This document shows positions 1 through 10,925 of a DNA stretch of 64,000 bases, piece by piece (within the stretch, counting starts at the first letter, position 1; each line of letters opens with the position of its first letter). The DNA is from Anas platyrhynchos (taxonomy: Eukaryota; Chordata; Aves; Anseriformes; Anatidae). Below the pieces are notes generated by a model that was not told the origin of the DNA, did no database searches, and saw nothing but the letters and a program-made list of their open reading frames with translations. Both the position numbers and the translations under genes were made by a program. The stretch spans positions 3,881,501 through 3,945,500 of the forward strand of contig NC_092616.1 of the NCBI RefSeq assembly GCF_047663525.1. Direction: 5' to 3'.

Positions 1-477
1 TTTTCCCTGCCCCTCTGCCGAGGCAATGCTGTGGACCAGTTCTTCCGTGAGATCCCCCAGATCCTGAAGATGTCCTGCTCACGCTCCTACCTGAGGAGTT
101 TTTGGGTGCTTGTGGTTGGTGTCTGGTTAGCGTCCGTGTGCTTTGTTTTCATTCTTTTTTCTTATGTTCAGATCTTCAGGGCTGTGCTGAGGATGCCCTC
201 AGAGCAGGGGCGACACAAAGCCTTTTCCACATGCCTCCCTCACCTGTTTGTGGTCTCCTTGTTTATCAGCACTGGCTTTTTTGCTTACCTGAAGCCCCCC
301 TCCATCTCCTCTCCATCCCTGAACCTGGTGATGGCAGTTCTGTACTCGGTGATGCCTCCAACATTGAACCCCCTCATCTACAGCATGAGAAACAGGGAGC
401 TCAAGTGGGCTATTAGGAAAGTGATTTCATGGATGCTTCTGAATACAGACAAATTTCCCCTCTTTTTCCAGAAATGA
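1..477 (+). CDS. OR14-like olfactory receptor, C-terminal part (5' end outside window)
   Basis: The frame is open from base 1 to a TGA at 475-477 and encodes the last ~158 residues of a seven-transmembrane odorant receptor in the olfactory neuron membrane. Visible landmarks are the extracellular-loop-2 segment FSLPLCRGNAVDQFF, the third intracellular loop with the OR signature KAFSTCLPHL, a TM6 ending in FAYLKPP, and the TM7 motif NPLIYSMRN. A GTG at 31 is not a real start; the upstream half simply lies left of the window. No stop or frameshift is visible in this part. The tail (NTDKFPLFFQK) resembles that of the receptor at 15141-16100. Its 3' flank is paired with that of the OR at 62503-63346 through the large inverted duplication, so the two are probably sister copies facing tail to tail. 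Confidence 0.9.
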   Translation, partial: FSLPLCRGNAVDQFFREIPQILKMSCSRSYLRSFWVLVVGVWLASVCFVFILFSYVQIFRAVLRMPSEQGRHKAFSTCLPHLFVVSLFISTGFFAYLKPPSISSPSLNLVMAVLYSVMPPTLNPLIYSMRNRELKWAIRKVISWMLLNTDKFPLFFQK

Positions 478-828
478 CTTAACTTGGTACCTCCCCTCAA
501 TCCTGGTCCATCTTTCATTGTCAATATTGTCATTGTTCTCTTTGGTATCATTTGATTTATTATGCTCTTAGAGTAATATCTCTTTTTCACCCTACTTCTG
601 CTGAGGATTGACACTTCTCTGTTTGCTCTTGAGGCTCTACAAATATGTGTCCAACAGAAGGTCAGAGCTGACTCTTACATAGCATCTGCAAAATAAAATG
701 GGATCTCCACAGTGCACTGTCTGAAGGCTTGGCTGTTTTTTCAAGGTTGTTACCAAGCTTTCCAGAAGCTTGTGCCACTTTCCGTCACCTATCAGATGCT
801 TTCCATCATGTGTCAGTGGTCATAGTCC
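478..828. other. 3' flank of the first OR, no gene seen
   Basis: AT-rich sequence with an AATAAA at about 691-696 that could serve as the OR polyadenylation signal. I see no coding pattern and no recognisable repeat before the CR1 piece begins near 829. Confidence 0.4.
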
Positions 829-1852
829 TCCAAAGAGGTTCTGGGTGAGTAGAGACTTGCAAATGTGATGCCCATCTCTAAGAAACGTCATAAGGAAGAC
901 CCAGGAAACTACAGGCCTGTCAGCCTGACCTCGGTGCCAGGAAAGGTGATGGGACAGGTCATCTTGAATGCAATCATGTAGCATATGCGGGACCACCAAG
1001 GGATCAGGCCCAGTCAGTATGGGTTCAGGAAAGGCAAGTCCTGCCTGACCAACCTCATCTCCTTTTATGACCAGTGACTGTACTGGGTCTGGCTGGAATG
1101 TTAACTTTCCCGGCAGCAGCCCATACAGTGCCGTACTCTGTACTTGTAGCTGGAACAGCAGTGTTATCACACCAGTGTTGTGTCTGCTGCTGAGCAGCAG
1201 TGGCACAGTATTAGGCCTTTGTCTAACCCTCCTAGGGGGTGGGCAAAAAGTGAGGAGAGAAACATCACTAGGGCAGCTGGCCTAAACCAATCAAAGGGAT
1301 ATTCCATACCATGTGATGTCACACTCAGCAATAAAAGGTGGAAACAGGAAGAAGAGGGGAGGGGTGGGCTCTCGTTGGGAAAACGTCGGTTCTCCTCTCG
1401 AACACCGGCTGTGTGTGTTGAGGCCTTGCTTCAAGGACGTGGTCAATCATTGCTCATTTGTGGGAAGTAGAGAGTAATTTCTTTCCTCTGCACTTCCATA
1501 TAGCCTTCATTTATTTTGTTTGTTTGTTTTCCTCCCTTCTTTTTATTTTTCCTTTTCCCCTCCCTTTTTCCCTTTCCCTTCTTATTTCCCCTTAGTTAAA
1601 TTGTTTAGTTCATGGTAGTCTTTATTTAATTATTATAATTATTTCCCTTTAATTAAATTATCCTTATCTCAACCCATGAGTTGTTCTTTGCTTTACTTCT
1701 CCCCCTCCTCATCTAAAGGAGGGGGAGTGAGAGAGCGGTTGTGGGGTTTAGCTGCCCAGCACGGTAAAACCACCACAGTGACGTGTCTGGGGGATGAGGG
1801 AAAGCCTGTTGACATAGTCTACCTAGATTTCAGTGAGGCCTTTGCCATTTGG
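829..1852 (+). mobile_element. CR1 LINE fragment (reverse transcriptase part), split by an LTR
   Basis: Bases about 829-1078 and 1783-1852 are two halves of one CR1 reverse-transcriptase segment. The left half reads like the conserved stretch [15 protein letters not shown] followed by [20 protein letters not shown]. The right half resumes with VDIVYLDFSEAF, the region around the first catalytic aspartate. Removing the LTR at 1079-1777 and one copy of GTGAC restores collinearity. The piece is truncated at both ends and carries stops, so it is a dead copy. Confidence 0.85.
1079..1777 (+). mobile_element. Solo LTR of an ERVL-like endogenous retrovirus, with target-site duplication
   Basis: The LTR begins TGTACTGG and ends AACCACCACA, with AATAAA at about 1331 and pyrimidine-rich 3' half. 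It is flanked by a perfect 5-bp duplication, GTGAC at 1074-1078 and GTGAC at 1778-1782. Five-base duplications are usual for ERVL-class elements. No internal viral sequence is present, so recombination between two LTRs left a solo copy. It sits inside a CR1 and is therefore younger than that CR1. Confidence 0.88.
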
Positions 1853-2094
1853 TAATTCAGATACCATTGCCTACATCATCTGGTCCTTTAACAGGCAGGA
1901 GAGGTCGACATGTCACAGATTTGCTCTGTGCAAGGAGTGAGGGGTGGCATGAAAACTCCAGGGCAGGGAGTGTTTTGTGGTAACTGGGCTCCATGCAGGA
2001 CAGAAAATCGTCATTTTATGGCTGTAGACCCAAGTTTGGCTAAAGACCTGAGATGGGCTGTAGGCCCACTGCCTCCAATTTTTTTTTACCATTT
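1853..2094. other. Unassigned sequence between CR1 and inverted-duplication arm
   Basis: No open frame or repeat signature that I can recognise. It may still hold part of the OR 3' flank displaced by the CR1/LTR insertions. Confidence 0.3.
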
Positions 2095-5000
2095 CAAACA
2101 TTTCACTTCAATCAGCACACTTCAATCAGCTGAAATGATTGAACACTCCTAATGCAATATTTGAGTTGTCCCATGACATTTTTTTTTCTCTTGGATGTTT
2201 ATTACAGCAAGAGAAAAAATACCAATCTTCCCCTGTACTAGCATTGCCAGAACTCTGTCTCTTATGCACTGCACGTCATCTCCCTAGTCTTTCTGGTATT
2301 TCCACCTGGCTTTATGAAACAAACCATGTTGGAAGTCTCTTTTCCAGCATACTCTCTGGACATATGCACTCCACATTCTTCTCCAGATTCCCCTCCCCTC
2401 ACTCTTAGATCATTCAGATACCTCTCACCTGCACAGTTGGTTCTCAGAACCTGGGGGATCTTCAACCATGCCCATATTTCACTTTTCTATCACATCATCC
2501 CAATACCCAACTCTGCAATTGCATTTCTATTCATCATTTCCTATCTATGTCAAACATTTCTTGTATAGTCATCCCTTGTGGAAGGTGCACCTCATTGGAG
2601 GCAACTTGAATTTGGCTCCCTGTTGAGGACATTGGGGTTTGCTTGTTTGTTGTTAAATGTTAATAACAACATCCAAAACTGCCTGTGTGCAGCCAGTTGT
2701 CTGAAGAAAGGAGGTGGGACTTGGTGAAAAGATGCTGTAACATCCCTCTGTGGACTTCAGTGAAGAAGACTGGTGTAAGTAAAAGTGATTCAAGTCCCAG
2801 GTGGCTGATGAGAGAAGTGGTGGGGATGGAGAGCTGAGCAGCAAGGTTGTCCATACAGTCTAGGACTGCAAGGGACTGCCTTTCCACCTATACAGACCTC
2901 CATTGGAGGTACATTTAATCCATGACATCTAGATAATGATGCTATCAGTTCTTCTGAAAACTCCAAACTAATGGAAAATAATCTTAAATAAGGAAAATGC
3001 TCTTAGAAATCTGGTCATTGAATACTTTCTCTTTAAACTGCACTCTTGAAACCTCACTAATTAACTGTACAAGTCTGGAAGACTGGATGAAAATGGCTGA
3101 ACTGTAATGAGACCCATGATGCATTTGGTGCTGAGTCCATAAACCTCAGGTAGTAAGAAGAGAATGATGTAACTGCAGGAGAAGTTAAAGTCAGAAGGAA
3201 ACTTTGAAATGTTTGAGAGTATTAATAGGCCCCAGTAAGGGTCATTACTGACAAGGCCTCCCCATGGACTTGTTAGAACAGACAATTGGAGGCCATGATT
3301 GCAGGTAGGCAAAGGCACTGGGCAGGAGACTCTGATGCTGAGTAAAGGCCTTGGTTTGTTTGGTGAAGCAGAAAGGCCAAGCCCTGGCCCCCAGCCCCTG
3401 GGCAGGGATGTCCTGTTCCTCACCCATGGCTCAGGGCTCTTCCTGGGGCAGTGGCATGTGGGGTGTGTGATGCTGTGTGAAGGACAATGCTACGACACCT
3501 GCTGGCCTCCCCACTGGGTTTCAAGGAGGCCACAAGGCCCCAGTGTCATGAGCACAGCATGTGTCCTCGTGAGCCTCAGTAGCAGAGACAACTGCCATAG
3601 CCAAGGGGACAAAGATGTGGTCTTCATCACCACAGGCTATCCTGCACTGTCCAATTCTTGCCCTTTTCTCCCTGCAGGCTACAGGCATGCACTTCACTTT
3701 TCCACTTTGCTCTCACCCTGGCATTTCCTTACTTTCACTGAGGTCTCCCCACCCTCCCTGGCTGTCCTTTGAAACAAAATGGCATGGGCTGACCATAGAC
3801 TCCTTCTGGGTGATGTCAGGTCCCACAGCACTACCCTTTCAGTGACATTTCGTCCTCCTCATTCCCACTCTTCACCTTCCAAGCAGCACTTTGTCCCACT
3901 TTTGACTCTCTCCTGCTATTTCCTACCACCAGAGAATCCTCACCAGGATCTTCGACGCCACATGCCTCCTGCTGGCCTTCCAGCTTCTCATGTATATGTG
4001 ACCAAGTTGTGTACCCGTTCCTGTCCCACCATGTGCTCAGGCAGAAGGGATGTGAAAACCCACAGCCAAGGCCTCTTCCTGCATGGGGCCTGTCAGGCTC
4101 TCAGACAGAGGGCATCTCACAAGCAGCGTGCCAAGCAGGTGTGTTCTGCTGGCTTATCAGGGATGTTGGCAGGTGTAAGTGGGAAAGCACAGATGTCAAC
4201 CAGGAGGCAAGGGCTGACACAGCAGCTGCTTCAGGAAGAAGTCACCTCACAGGCCCTTTCCCCAGCCCTGTTACTGCTGCTGGCCTGTCAGCTCCAGAGA
4301 CTGAGGTGACCAGAGGCTTCCTACTGGTTGTTAAGTTTCTGAGGCACCACAGACCTCAACTTATTCACCTGGCACTGTCAGTGTCTGCCAGGACCTGAGG
4401 AGATAAAAAAGTAAGCTTATCAAGTAAATTTTCTATCCTTACTTTATGAATTGAATTTTCTATCACTGCTTCAAATATAGAATAATTCTACGCAGGATCT
4501 ACTGTGGTCATAGTAACACAAGACATATCTCTGCCTCTCAATCTCTCTCATTTCTTCTTCCTCTGCCTGTTATGTCTTCAGAGAGCTCTCCGAAGGAAAG
4601 GTCATTGAATCACAATAAACAACTAAATAAATGTTCCAAAAGAACTCTTATTTTTATCTTCTTCAACTCTTCTGATCGAGGTAGACTATATAGATAAGAT
4701 TGCTCAAGGGCTCCTCTGAGCTTGACACCATCCAGAAAAGATCTGAAAGTGTGCTCCATCCATTCATAGTGTTAATAACGACATTCAGCAGTGCTGGCCC
4801 AAGTGCTGATCACTGAGGGATGGTACTAAGAACTGGCTGACAGCACTATGTGTCATGGATGATATCTGGGCCTGATTGTCCAGCAAAGTGCCCCACTCAC
4901 AGCCTCATCTATTTGTGAAGTCCACATAGCACCATTCTGGCTGTAAGAATTCTCTGAGACAAAGCCAAAGGCCTTGCTAAAGACAGGTAGGCACCTTCTC

Positions 5001-5360
5001 TTCCCTTTGCTACTCTTTCCTTCCCCTCCCCTATGGGTTCAGCAATCCTGTTTGTTTTTTTTTCCTTCAAGTGCCTGAAGGTGGCTGTGGAAAAGCTTGC
5101 CCCATCACCTTCGCAGGGACTGAGGTGAGGCTGACCAGCCTTAATTCTCCCAATCCTCCATGGCATAAGGAATGGACACTGGCTGAGGGCATTTGTGCTC
5201 ACTCAGGTTTGCCTCAGCACATGTACACTGTGCATGCTGAAGCCTCAACTGTACCAGGCACATCTGGACTTCTGACTGAGCCATTCTGTGTCCCAATATG
5301 GAGGAATAAACCACCTCTCTGAGCTGGGCTGAGAGCCCAAGTCCCAGGACTCCTCACATA
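2095..5360 (+). repeat. Left arm of large inverted duplication (mate 58440-62460)
   Basis: Read on the + strand, this stretch aligns with the reverse complement of 62460-58440 along its length. Examples: the segment around 2120-2160 matches 62410-62450; 2165-2560 matches 62340-61860; 2880-3000 matches 61800-61650; 3061-3345 matches 61600-61320; 3520-3640 matches 60245-60140; 3965-4120 matches 60085-59945; 5150-5340 matches 58640-58460. The arms differ by substitutions and small indels. The left arm lacks the CR1 tail at 62116-62210 and the extra tandem copy at 60946-61080. No coding sequence is evident; the many short open frames are not shared between arms. Confidence 0.8.
4650..5150 (-). 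mobile_element. Old CR1 fragment inside the left duplication arm
   Basis: On the - strand the sequence shows degenerate CR1 reverse-transcriptase landmarks: VSLTSVPAKVMGQ around 5130-5100 and an FSKAF-like stretch around 4985-4955, followed by a segment corresponding to VPQ..SVLGP near 4830-4790. It has many stops. The same fragment occurs at 58845-59400 in the other arm, so the insertion predates the duplication. Confidence 0.65.
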
Positions 5361-6731
5361 ACTTCTGCTGTTGCTGAGCCCTAGCAGCCTGCCCCAAGCT
5401 CCATAAGTACCGAGGGGTTTATCTTTCTAGGGATCCCCTGCACACACACGGCCCCACTCTCCTCCCAGGACTTTCCACATCAACAGAGAGCCTTTCCCAG
5501 GAAGGAGCATGCTTGCGCTGGCCTGGCCAGCCATTCCTGCACCCTCTCCCCATGCTCCCCACAGTCCCAACCGGCGGTGATGCTCTGCAGAGCAAGGGGG
5601 CTGTGGTGTCCAGGACACAGGGGCACTCGCAGGGCTGTGCTGGGCAGGCTGGGAGGCAGAGACAGCTCATGAGGCTCTTCCACTGACTGCTTCCCACACC
5701 AGCTCTTCTGTGGCTGTCGAGGGTGCTCAGAGGTAGCCTGCCTTCTTTCCAGTGCCACAAGAAGTGTTTGGGTGCTGCACCCTATGGCATTCCACTATTC
5801 ACATTCCACATTCGCTCACCAGACTTCTTTCCCTGTTCCTGCTATGTCCCCTGGGTCACGGGGCTCTTCTTTTCCTGCTCACATCCAGATTTAACACTTC
5901 ATTGCAGGGGGACTCCACCTGGAAGAGGCTCATGCTCTGTGGGCTCCATTTACTGCTGACCCCCTGGGACACACTGTCCCTGCATCTCCTCTGGGCTCTC
6001 CTGATTCCTTCCAAAAACTGCTCACCTGCCACCAGCCCCAGCTCATGTTGTACACCAACAAGCTTGTTGCTTGTTGGACACCAACAAGCAACACCTGAGC
6101 CAGCCCCCGTACCCTCAAACACCCAGCTGGGGCTCTGATCACTTCACCCTGAGCCCATGGAGAAACAGGCAAAGCCAGGTCCCTCTTTGGAGTCCATTTC
6201 TGGACTGCAACATTCTTGACAGCAACTGTGAAGGAAGACCTGAGCCCCCAGGCACTACCCTGAGCTGAATCACTATATGGGATGGAAATGCTGTTCTGGA
6301 GGCCAGCTGTGCCACAAAAATGCCCGTTGCCAGTCCCTGCCTGTGGTCACAGGATTGCCACACAGCAGTACTGTGACCAAGCTGCAGGAACAATCAGGCT
6401 TATGCCAACAGAAAAGGCTCAGAAGGAGAGTGTGGAAGTGGAATGAAAGTAGCTCTGAGCAGACCAAACCCTTCTGCTTCTTGGCAGTGCTGCTATGGTG
6501 GGTCTCTATATTCCTCTTCATTTCCACCCATGGGCATTACCCTGGAACCCCCAGCAAAATTCTCAGAAAAAGCACCTCAGAAACACTCTTCAGTGCAGGT
6601 TCCTTTATTTTGTTTAAACACATGAGCAGGATCAATAATGACAATTTATATGGAAAACATTGTTGCCCTCATTAATAACAAACAAAACCCACCAAAGAAC
6701 AAAAGACAAGCTTGGCATATCATGAGTTATA
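5361..6731. other. Intergenic sequence downstream of the OR at 6732, partly duplicated
   Basis: No gene. Bases about 5530-5660 resemble 14590-14720, which lies at the matching place downstream of the OR at 15141-16100, so OR copies carried their 3' flanks with them. The open frames here overlap on both strands and are typical of GC-rich non-coding sequence. AATAAA-like sites for the minus-strand OR lie at about 6600-6700. Confidence 0.45.
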
Positions 6732-7694
6732 TTATGAGTGCTTTGCAGAAGACAGGCAGTGCATTACTTCTGATGTACACCCACTCATGACTTTGCGCAG
6801 TGCATCCTTGAGCTCCTGGTTTCTCATGCTGTAGATGAGGGGGTTCACTGCTGGAGGAACCACCGAGTACAGAACTGCCACCACCAGATCCAGGGATGGA
6901 GAGGAGAGCGAGGGGGGCTTCAGGTAGGCAAAAAAGGCAGTGCTGAGAAAGAGGGAGACCACAGCCAGGTGAGGGAGGCACGTGGAAAAGGCTTTGTGCT
7001 GCCCCTGCTTAGAGGGCATCCTCAGCACAGCCCTGAAGATCTGCACATAGGACAGTACGATGAATACAAAACACCCCCAAAACACAAAAACACTAAATGT
7101 GAGAAGCCCAATTTCCCTTAGGTAGGAGTCAGAGCAAGAGAGCTTGAGGATCTGGGGGATTTCACAGAAGAACTGGTCCAGGGTATTTCCTCCACAGAGT
7201 GGCAGTGAAAATGTATTGGCTGTGTGCAGCAGAGCATAGAGAACCCCACTGCCCCAGGCAGCTGCTGCCATCTGGGCACAAGCTCTGCTGCCCAGGAGGG
7301 TCCCATAGTGCAGGGGCTTGCAGATGGCAACGTAGCGGTCATAGGCCATGATGGTGAGAAAATAATACTCTGCTGACATCAGAAAGAAGAAGAAAAAGAC
7401 CTGTGCAGCACATCCTGCATAGGAGATGGTCCTGGTGTCCCAGAGGGAATTGGCCATGGCTTTTGGCAGAGTGGTGGAGATGCAGCCCAGGTCGAGGAGG
7501 GCAAGGTTGAGGAGGAAGAAGTACATGGGGGTGTGGAGGTGGTGGTCACAGGCTACAGCGGTGAGGATGAGGCCGTTGCCCAGGAGGGCAGCCAGGTAGA
7601 TGCCCAGGAAGAGTGCGAAGTGCAGGAGCTGCAGCTCCCATGTGTCTGCAAATGGCAGGAGGAGGAACTCGGTGCTGGAGCTACTGTTGGACAT
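6732..7694 (-). CDS. OR14-like olfactory receptor, intact
   Basis: This single-exon gene encodes a 320-residue odorant receptor, the usual length for the family, acting in the cilia membrane of olfactory neurons and signalling through G-olf. I chose the ATG at 7694-7692 because MSNSSS followed by TEFLLLPFAD is the shared N-terminus of all ORs here, with an N-glycosylation sequon at N3; an in-frame ATG 19 codons upstream lies across the splice acceptor. Landmarks: LLGNG at 38-42 (TM1), PMYFFLLNLALLDLG at 56-70 (TM2), C95 for the disulfide, MAYDRYVAIC at 116-125 (end of TM3), KAFSTCLPHL in loop 3, NPLIYSMRN in TM7. The C-terminal tail (SGCTSEVMHCLSSAKHS) differs from the other copies. No stop or frameshift. 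Assignment to the OR14-like avian expansion is from sequence pattern; the exact ortholog cannot be named. Confidence 0.95.
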   Translation of the reverse strand: MSNSSSSTEFLLLPFADTWELQLLHFALFLGIYLAALLGNGLILTAVACDHHLHTPMYFFLLNLALLDLGCISTTLPKAMANSLWDTRTISYAGCAAQVFFFFFLMSAEYYFLTIMAYDRYVAICKPLHYGTLLGSRACAQMAAAAWGSGVLYALLHTANTFSLPLCGGNTLDQFFCEIPQILKLSCSDSYLREIGLLTFSVFVFWGCFVFIVLSYVQIFRAVLRMPSKQGQHKAFSTCLPHLAVVSLFLSTAFFAYLKPPSLSSPSLDLVVAVLYSVVPPAVNPLIYSMRNQELKDALRKVMSGCTSEVMHCLSSAKHS

Positions 7695-7740
7695 GGGCTG
7701 CCTGTGGACATTGGGTTCTGTCCAAGGAAGGAAAAACAAG
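7695..7740 (-). promoter_or_regulatory. Splice acceptor and 5' UTR of the OR at 6732-7694
   Basis: On the - strand a pyrimidine tract (TTGTTTTTCCTTCCTTGGA) ends in CAG at 7720-7718, 23 bases before the ATG. Comparable acceptors precede every full-length OR in the window. This supports an intron between the upstream module donor at 9279 and the coding exon. Confidence 0.6.
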
Positions 7741-8514
7741 TGAAAAGTCAAACATCTACAAAATCTATTGCATAGGTCGTTTAAGTTACTTCTCTCTCAC
7801 CAACACAGAACAGACTTGCACTGCTTTACTCCTTTCTGGAAGGCCTCTGTGCAACTCCCTGGCCAGAGTTCTGGCTGGGTTCTGTTGGTGATGTTCCTTC
7901 TGTGAGCAGGAGAAACTGCCATTTGGCACGGGGAGAGTCAGTTCTGCTCTGCAGCCAAAGGCATAGGAACTGGGTGCAACCTCAGATGCCTGCTGGCGAG
8001 GGGCATCTCCCTCTTTGCAGATCCCGAAGAGCAGGTCAGATAATCCCTCAAGAAACAATAAAATTGATGGTGGCACTGGCTGTAGGCTGAGGGCTATGAA
8101 AGAACTTGTTGAGGTTCTTTAAAGACATGCAGACCTTTTCCAGAGCAATGCTCTAGGAGCCTCAATCTGTAATAAAAACACTATTCCTCCATTACCAACA
8201 GTCTGGCTTGCCTGTCGGGCATCAAATAGAGGATTGAGTGCCTCTACCCTGGAGGTAGACCATAGCTTGAACTTTCACTTCAGAAACCTATTTCAGGTTT
8301 GAATTTGTGTGAATTCTCACACCACCACCCCAGCAAATCCAAAGGAAACTCATGACCAAGTTCCCAAGACATTATGTCTGAAGTACTATACTGGATGAGA
8401 AGGGGATTGTTCCAGAGAAGGTGTCTGCAGTGCACAGATATCAGAGAGATGTCCAAATCTCCCCTGCCATGGTGTTTCTAGGAGCAGCTCCCTCTCACTC
8501 CCACAGAGAGCTTC
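7741..8514. other. Putative intron of the OR at 6732-7694
   Basis: Sequence between the inferred acceptor and the GC-rich module. No coding pattern or repeat recognised. Confidence 0.4.
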
Positions 8515-9600
8515 TGAGCTGCCTGCAGCTGTCCCTGCCTGCAGCTGGGTCTCTGTCCCCACGCCTCCTGCCGGCAGCTCACAACCTCCATCCCACCCGC
8601 TGGTTGCTCAGCTCTGCCCTGCAGACACCTCCTGGCAGCAGGGCTCTGCCCAGGGTCAGCTCGCTGGGGGCACGTCCTAGAGCCCCGTTTACTCAGACCC
8701 TGCTGCCCCTGCACATGTGGTGTTGGAGCTTTCTATGGGTTGAGGGGCAAGAAAGGGACTTGATGGGGATCCTTGTAAGCTCCTTGTGATGGCGTAGAAA
8801 TGATAGCCTTTTCTAAGAAGTAACAGTGTCTAATTCTATTCCCACTCATCCAAAGAACAGAAGACTGAAAGAAAAGGCACAGGAAAGCAGAGATCCAAGG
8901 AGCTAACTCCTGCCTTCTCTCCTCTCTTGCAAGGCGGATTGAATACACCCTGGCTGTGCTATGGAACTGTGAGCAGGCTGCCCCAGGCAGCAGCCTCCCA
9001 CCAGCAGCAGGACCCTGCCCTGCCGGGCGGGCTCCTTCCACCCGCAGCTTCTCCCCGCAGCGCCCTGGGCAACTCCCCGGGCAGGTTGAGTGCTGAACCT
9101 GGCAGGCGGCAGAGGCCCTGCCCCGGCACACAGCCCCTGGGCCACAGCAGGGACCCTGCTCTGCACCACAGCCCTGCCCACTCCTGCCTGCACCCTGGCT
9201 TCACAGCCTGCAGCCAACCCACAACAAGGAAGCCCTTGGGGCCTGGCCTCTCTGCATTTTCCTTCTGCTAGAAACTTACCATATTATGTGCTTTAGTCAT
9301 TAAATCTCCAATAATCTCTTTCTATACGCTCAGTCCACTCAGCCCATAACCTCTCTCTCCCTTCTCTCCTCTCCCAGTGCCACCTGCGGTCAGAGCCCCC
9401 AGCACTGCTCCGCTGTGCATGGGATCTGCTCCTGGGCAGAGCTGTCTCTTTGCCACACTGCCTGCTTGCCAGGAGCTCCCCTTGGGCCCAGGAGCCCAGC
9501 CCAGCTCAGCAGCACAGCATCTGACCATGGCATCACTTGCTCTGTGCCCTTGCGCTCCCTCCAGGTGTCCCCAAGGCCTCAGTGCTGACAGCTCCTGAAG
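8515..9600 (-). promoter_or_regulatory. OR upstream GC-rich module, copy a, with splice donor
   Basis: Three conserved blocks are seen, listed outward from the gene: 8518-8690, 8970-9225 and 9365-9535. They recur in the same order upstream of the other ORs at 17320-18570 and 39780-40800 on this strand, and at 25083-25930 and 48716-49380 in the opposite orientation, always in fixed orientation to the gene. On the - strand a GTAAGT donor lies at 9279-9274, between the outer and middle blocks. I infer a non-coding 5' exon (or last of several) ending at 9280. The open frames in the module overlap in several frames and are not conserved as one protein. Confidence 0.6.
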
Positions 9601-9984
9601 GCAGCAGGGTTTCTGCTGGGGGGTGGTGTTTGAAGCAGACTGAAGTCATCACTGACTGCTCCTCTCTGAACACAGGAGAGATGCATTTTAGAAGTGAGAT
9701 TAGTGCTATTAAAGTGTGTTTGTCAAACACGAGCACAAATGATTTCCTCGTTTAACCCCTGTTGTGTTCTCACCGTGTAGCAGGTCACCTCAGGCATGAC
9801 AGCCAGGGATCATGTCACCCTTATGAACATCCTTTACCACGTCTTTGAGAAACTGAGAAAGAAACATCTTGCTCATTGGTGTCCTAACAAGATAGGGGGG
9901 ACCAGAATGCTCTAAAATGTTTTCTATGAATGGAATGGGACACAAAGACATCACTGCTTGAGTTTCCCCTGCTGTCCATATGGA
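9601..9984. other. Unassigned sequence between OR module and OR pseudogene
   Basis: No gene or repeat recognised. Confidence 0.3.
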
Positions 9985-10760
9985 AGGACCTCTACTCATA
10001 GACAAGCCTCTTCTTCCTCTCACTTGCATGACCAGCACAGTGACTGGGATGTGGAACACCCTCATCATTGTGCTGGTGCCTACAAGCAAACACCTGCAGA
10101 TGCCTTTGGCTTTCTTCCTGGGGAAGATTTGTCCTCCTTGCAGACCTTGTACAGCTCCACCACCCTGTGCCAGATGCTGGCCAGCTTCCTGGCTGGAGAC
10201 AGCACCTCTTTTGATCACAGAGGTGGTAGCGCTATCAGCTGCACCTTCTGCATGAAGTGAGTGCTTCCTGCTGGGGGCCATGTCCTATGGTCAGTCCTGG
10301 GCTGTATGCCATCTCTGTTCCCTGAAGAGTTGTGAAGTAGGTCTGACTCCAGAAGGCAGCTGTTAGTAAATCAGGGGAATTTCTCTCATGTACAGGAATC
10401 ATTTCTCCTCTTCCCAGCTGCAGTTCTGTGGCCCCACTGTGGTGGACCCCTTCTATGATTTTGCCCCATTGCTGGAGCTCTCCTGCAATGACATGGTGAT
10501 ACTCATGGTCTTTGCTTTCAGAATCTCTATTTTGGATTGAGTCTTCCTCTTCCCTCTCATGTAGTGTTCATGTGTGTTCATCCTGTGTTGGCAAGCCCAA
10601 GGCCTTATCCATGTGCTCTTCTGTCCTCAGGAGTGTCACTGTTTCCTATGACATTATCATCACTGTCCATGTGAAGTGCAGAACAGTCCTCCTCACAGAT
10701 CTCAATCAAACCCTTTCCCAAGCCCTCATCATCCGCCTGGTCAGCCCTCAGGTTGCTTAG
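9985..10760 (+). pseudogene. Decayed olfactory receptor, not of the OR14-like group
   Basis: OR landmarks appear in order but in different frames. TM1 reads MWNTLIIVLVPTSKHLQMPL (the GN...HLHTPM region) at about 10050-10110. After a frameshift near 10120 come LCQMLASFLAGD (TM2 to loop 1) and then ECFLLGAMSYGQSWAVC at about 10258-10310, the degenerate MSYDRY site. Next is FCGPTVVDPFYDFAPLLELSC at about 10427-10485, the second extracellular loop with its conserved cysteines. Later parts near 10560-10660 are scrambled. The FCGP...DFAPLLELSC pattern is typical of class II receptors of OR6/OR10 type rather than OR14. Several frameshifts and stops make it non-functional. Confidence 0.75.
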
Positions 10761-10799
10761 AAGAAGCATGGGAATGGTGAAAGGGGTGTTGGTGAAGCT

Positions 10800-10925
10800 G
10801 CAGATATCATCATAAGACTTATCTCAAAGACCTTGGAAAGGGCATATTGATCAGAGACGTTCCTTGGGACTTGGAAAAAGCAGACACCAAACCCATCTTC
10901 TTCTAGAAGGGCAAGCAGAAAGATG
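10800..10925 (+). mobile_element. Short CR1 fragment
   Basis: Reads VPWDLEKADTKPIF, a stop, then KGKQKD in one frame, matching the CR1 reverse-transcriptase stretch VP.DWKKA.V.PIFKKG..KD. Very short and broken. Confidence 0.5.
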
